The position numbers were made by a program, and so were the translations under genes. Positions 5,612 to 6,480 of a DNA stretch of 6,480 nt are shown piece after piece. The stretch is taken from contig CABSZR010000084.1 in the NCBI GenBank assembly GCA_902482185.1, positions 1 through 6,480 of the forward strand, in the 5' to 3' direction. The stretch comes from an uncultured Collinsella sp. Lineage in GTDB: Bacteria; Actinomycetota; Coriobacteriia; Coriobacteriales; Coriobacteriaceae. The notes below the pieces were generated by a model. The model did no database searches, was not told the origin of the DNA, and was given only the letters and a program-made list of their open reading frames with translations. The first letter of the stretch is position 1, and the number at the start of each line of letters is the position of its first letter.

Positions 5612-5645
5612 GGGCCCGGCTGCATAGATTTTCGTTGCAACCTGG

Positions 5646-5685
5646 AAAGGGGATGGAGCAGGCCTATGCCCTCCATCCCCTTTTT
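5646..5685 (+). terminator. Intrinsic terminator after EIID copy 2
   Basis: AAAGGGGATGGAG (5646-5658) and CTCCATCCCCTTT (5671-5683) form a perfect 13-bp stem around a 12-nt loop, with T residues at 5681-5685. It closes the EIIC-EIID copy 2 unit and lies just before the ribosome binding site of the MFS gene. It is unlike the terminator at 2850-2879. Confidence 0.93.
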
Positions 5686-5702
5686 GTATAGAAGGAGTTC
5701 GT

Positions 5703-6480
5703 ATGTTCGCGAAGGATCGCGAAGCAATGCGCCTGACGCCGGCAGAGGTCAGGCTGATTCTTATTGAGTCCCTGCAGTGGTGCGCCAACAACGCGGTCTA
5801 CTTTTTGGGGCTTATCGGTGCGGCCACGTATGATCTGGCCGGCACGGCCTTTTTGGTTGCCGCCATTACGCTCGCGCGCAATCTTATGACGTCGGTGGGC
5901 AATATGGTGTCGGGCTCGGTCATCGACCGCTTTGGACCGCGCCGGACGTCATTTGTGACGTGCGTGATTACGGCGGTGCTATCGCTTGGCGTGGGGTTGG
6001 CGCCGTTGTCTGTCCCCGGGCTTGTGTTTGCCGCGTGCGTCTTGGGACTTGCGGGCGGCTTTATCAACACCTGCACGCATGCGTTTCCGGGATACCTGGA
6101 GTCGACCACCGAGGGCCGTACCCGCGTGAACGGTCTCATGGTGTTCTACAGCAATATCGCCTATACCGCTGGCCCGCTGCTCGGCGGTGCCATCGTGAGC
6201 TGTTTTGCCACGCAATCGGTCTATCTGCTCATGGCGGGCATGATGGGTGTGGCGGCCGTGCTCTCCTTGGGCTGTCACGAGTGTGTTGCTCCCGCAAAAG
6301 GGGAGAAGCCGAAGGGCGGTATTCTGGGCGGCATGGCCGAGGGCGCGCGACTTACGTTTCGCGACCACGACTTGCGCCTCATCTTTATCTCGGGCTTTTT
6401 GGGTTTCTTTGCGTTCGGCGCGTTCGATTCGCTTGAGTCGTTGTTCTACCGCGATGTGCTCAACGTGGATATCGTCTGGC
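5703..6480 (+). CDS. MFS transporter, N-terminal part (runs off the window)
   Basis: The reading frame is open from the ATG at 5703 to the end of the window, giving 259 codons, so the C-terminal third or more is missing. AAGGAG (5692-5697) lies 5 bp before the start. Five or six hydrophobic segments are visible (about 29-42, 48-66, 83-103, 105-124, 145-165, 168-186), followed by a hydrophilic central loop (about 192-225) and the start of the second six-helix bundle (near 228-240). GSVIDRFGPRR at 71-81 matches motif A of the major facilitator superfamily, between helices 2 and 3. This indicates a proton-coupled exporter or symporter; the substrate is not identifiable. Codon use is mixed, like the EamA gene and unlike EIID. 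A terminator separates it from the PTS genes, so it is probably a separate unit, although no clear promoter is seen. Confidence 0.85.
   Translation, partial: MFAKDREAMRLTPAEVRLILIESLQWCANNAVYFLGLIGAATYDLAGTAFLVAAITLARNLMTSVGNMVSGSVIDRFGPRRTSFVTCVITAVLSLGVGLAPLSVPGLVFAACVLGLAGGFINTCTHAFPGYLESTTEGRTRVNGLMVFYSNIAYTAGPLLGGAIVSCFATQSVYLLMAGMMGVAAVLSLGCHECVAPAKGEKPKGGILGGMAEGARLTFRDHDLRLIFISGFLGFFAFGAFDSLESLFYRDVLNVDIVW

Larger units (their letters stand above)
4093..5618 (+). repeat. 1526-bp perfect direct repeat, copy 2
   Basis: This is the partner of 1301-2826, in the same orientation. It begins at codon 24 of the second EIIC and ends 7 bp after the second EIID stop. The two copies are separated by 1266 bp holding the first operon's terminator, the EamA gene, the promoter and leader region, and the diverged start of the second EIIC. 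Confidence 0.95.

Noticed and set aside
1301..5618. Insertion sequence or composite transposon carrying the repeated genes
   Set aside because: There is no transposase or integrase gene, no terminal inverted repeats and no target-site duplication. The repeat edges fall inside a coding region and 7 bp past a stop codon.
5634..5641. Palindrome GTTGCAAC between EIID copy 2 and its terminator
   Set aside because: It is a single 8-bp palindrome in a GC-rich genome, not repeated in the window and not next to a recognisable promoter, so chance is the simplest explanation.
4709..5791. A 360-codon open frame on the minus strand across EIID copy 2
   Set aside because: It is a by-product of the extreme G/C third positions of EIID. 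Its translation is rich in His, Asp, Gly and Ala with no domain pattern, it crosses a strong + strand terminator, and a shorter version appears opposite copy 1.

Overview
The window reads as a high-GC Gram-positive chromosome with densely packed genes, all on the + strand, with strong purine-rich ribosome binding sites and one GTG start. Its mannose-family phosphotransferase (PTS) genes, GC-rich codon use and gene style fit a gut coriobacterium such as Collinsella or a relative. That assignment is an inference from style and gene content, because no marker gene is present.

Layout. Positions 1-167 hold the C-terminal end of a sugar-isomerase (SIS) domain protein. It is followed in the same direction by a complete mannose-family PTS: EIIA (214-633), EIIB (691-1173), EIIC (1232-2005) and EIID (1995-2819), closed by a strong intrinsic terminator (2850-2879). 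A SIS protein next to a mannose-family PTS resembles loci that import and phosphorylate Amadori compounds (fructoselysine or glucoselysine) or amino sugars, after which the SIS enzyme releases a hexose phosphate. The exact substrate cannot be read here. Next comes a drug/metabolite (EamA-type) transporter (2908-3798).

A 225-bp intergenic region follows, with a consensus -10 box, repeated operator-like words and a leader that can fold in competing ways. It drives a second EIIC-EIID pair (4024-4797, 4787-5611) that has no EIIA or EIIB of its own. This pair has its own terminator (5646-5685). The window ends inside a major facilitator (MFS) transporter gene (5703 onward).

The striking feature is that the two EIIC-EIID pairs are identical over 1526 bp (1301-2826 and 4093-5618). 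The first 69 bp of the two EIIC genes match at only about 74%, and the leaders and terminators are unrelated. This mosaic fits recent gene conversion between two older paralogous transcription units better than a simple duplication, although assembly error must be excluded. If real, the cell has two nearly identical membrane channels under different control. One is expressed with its cytoplasmic phosphocarriers, and the other is an orphan that must borrow EIIA and EIIB.
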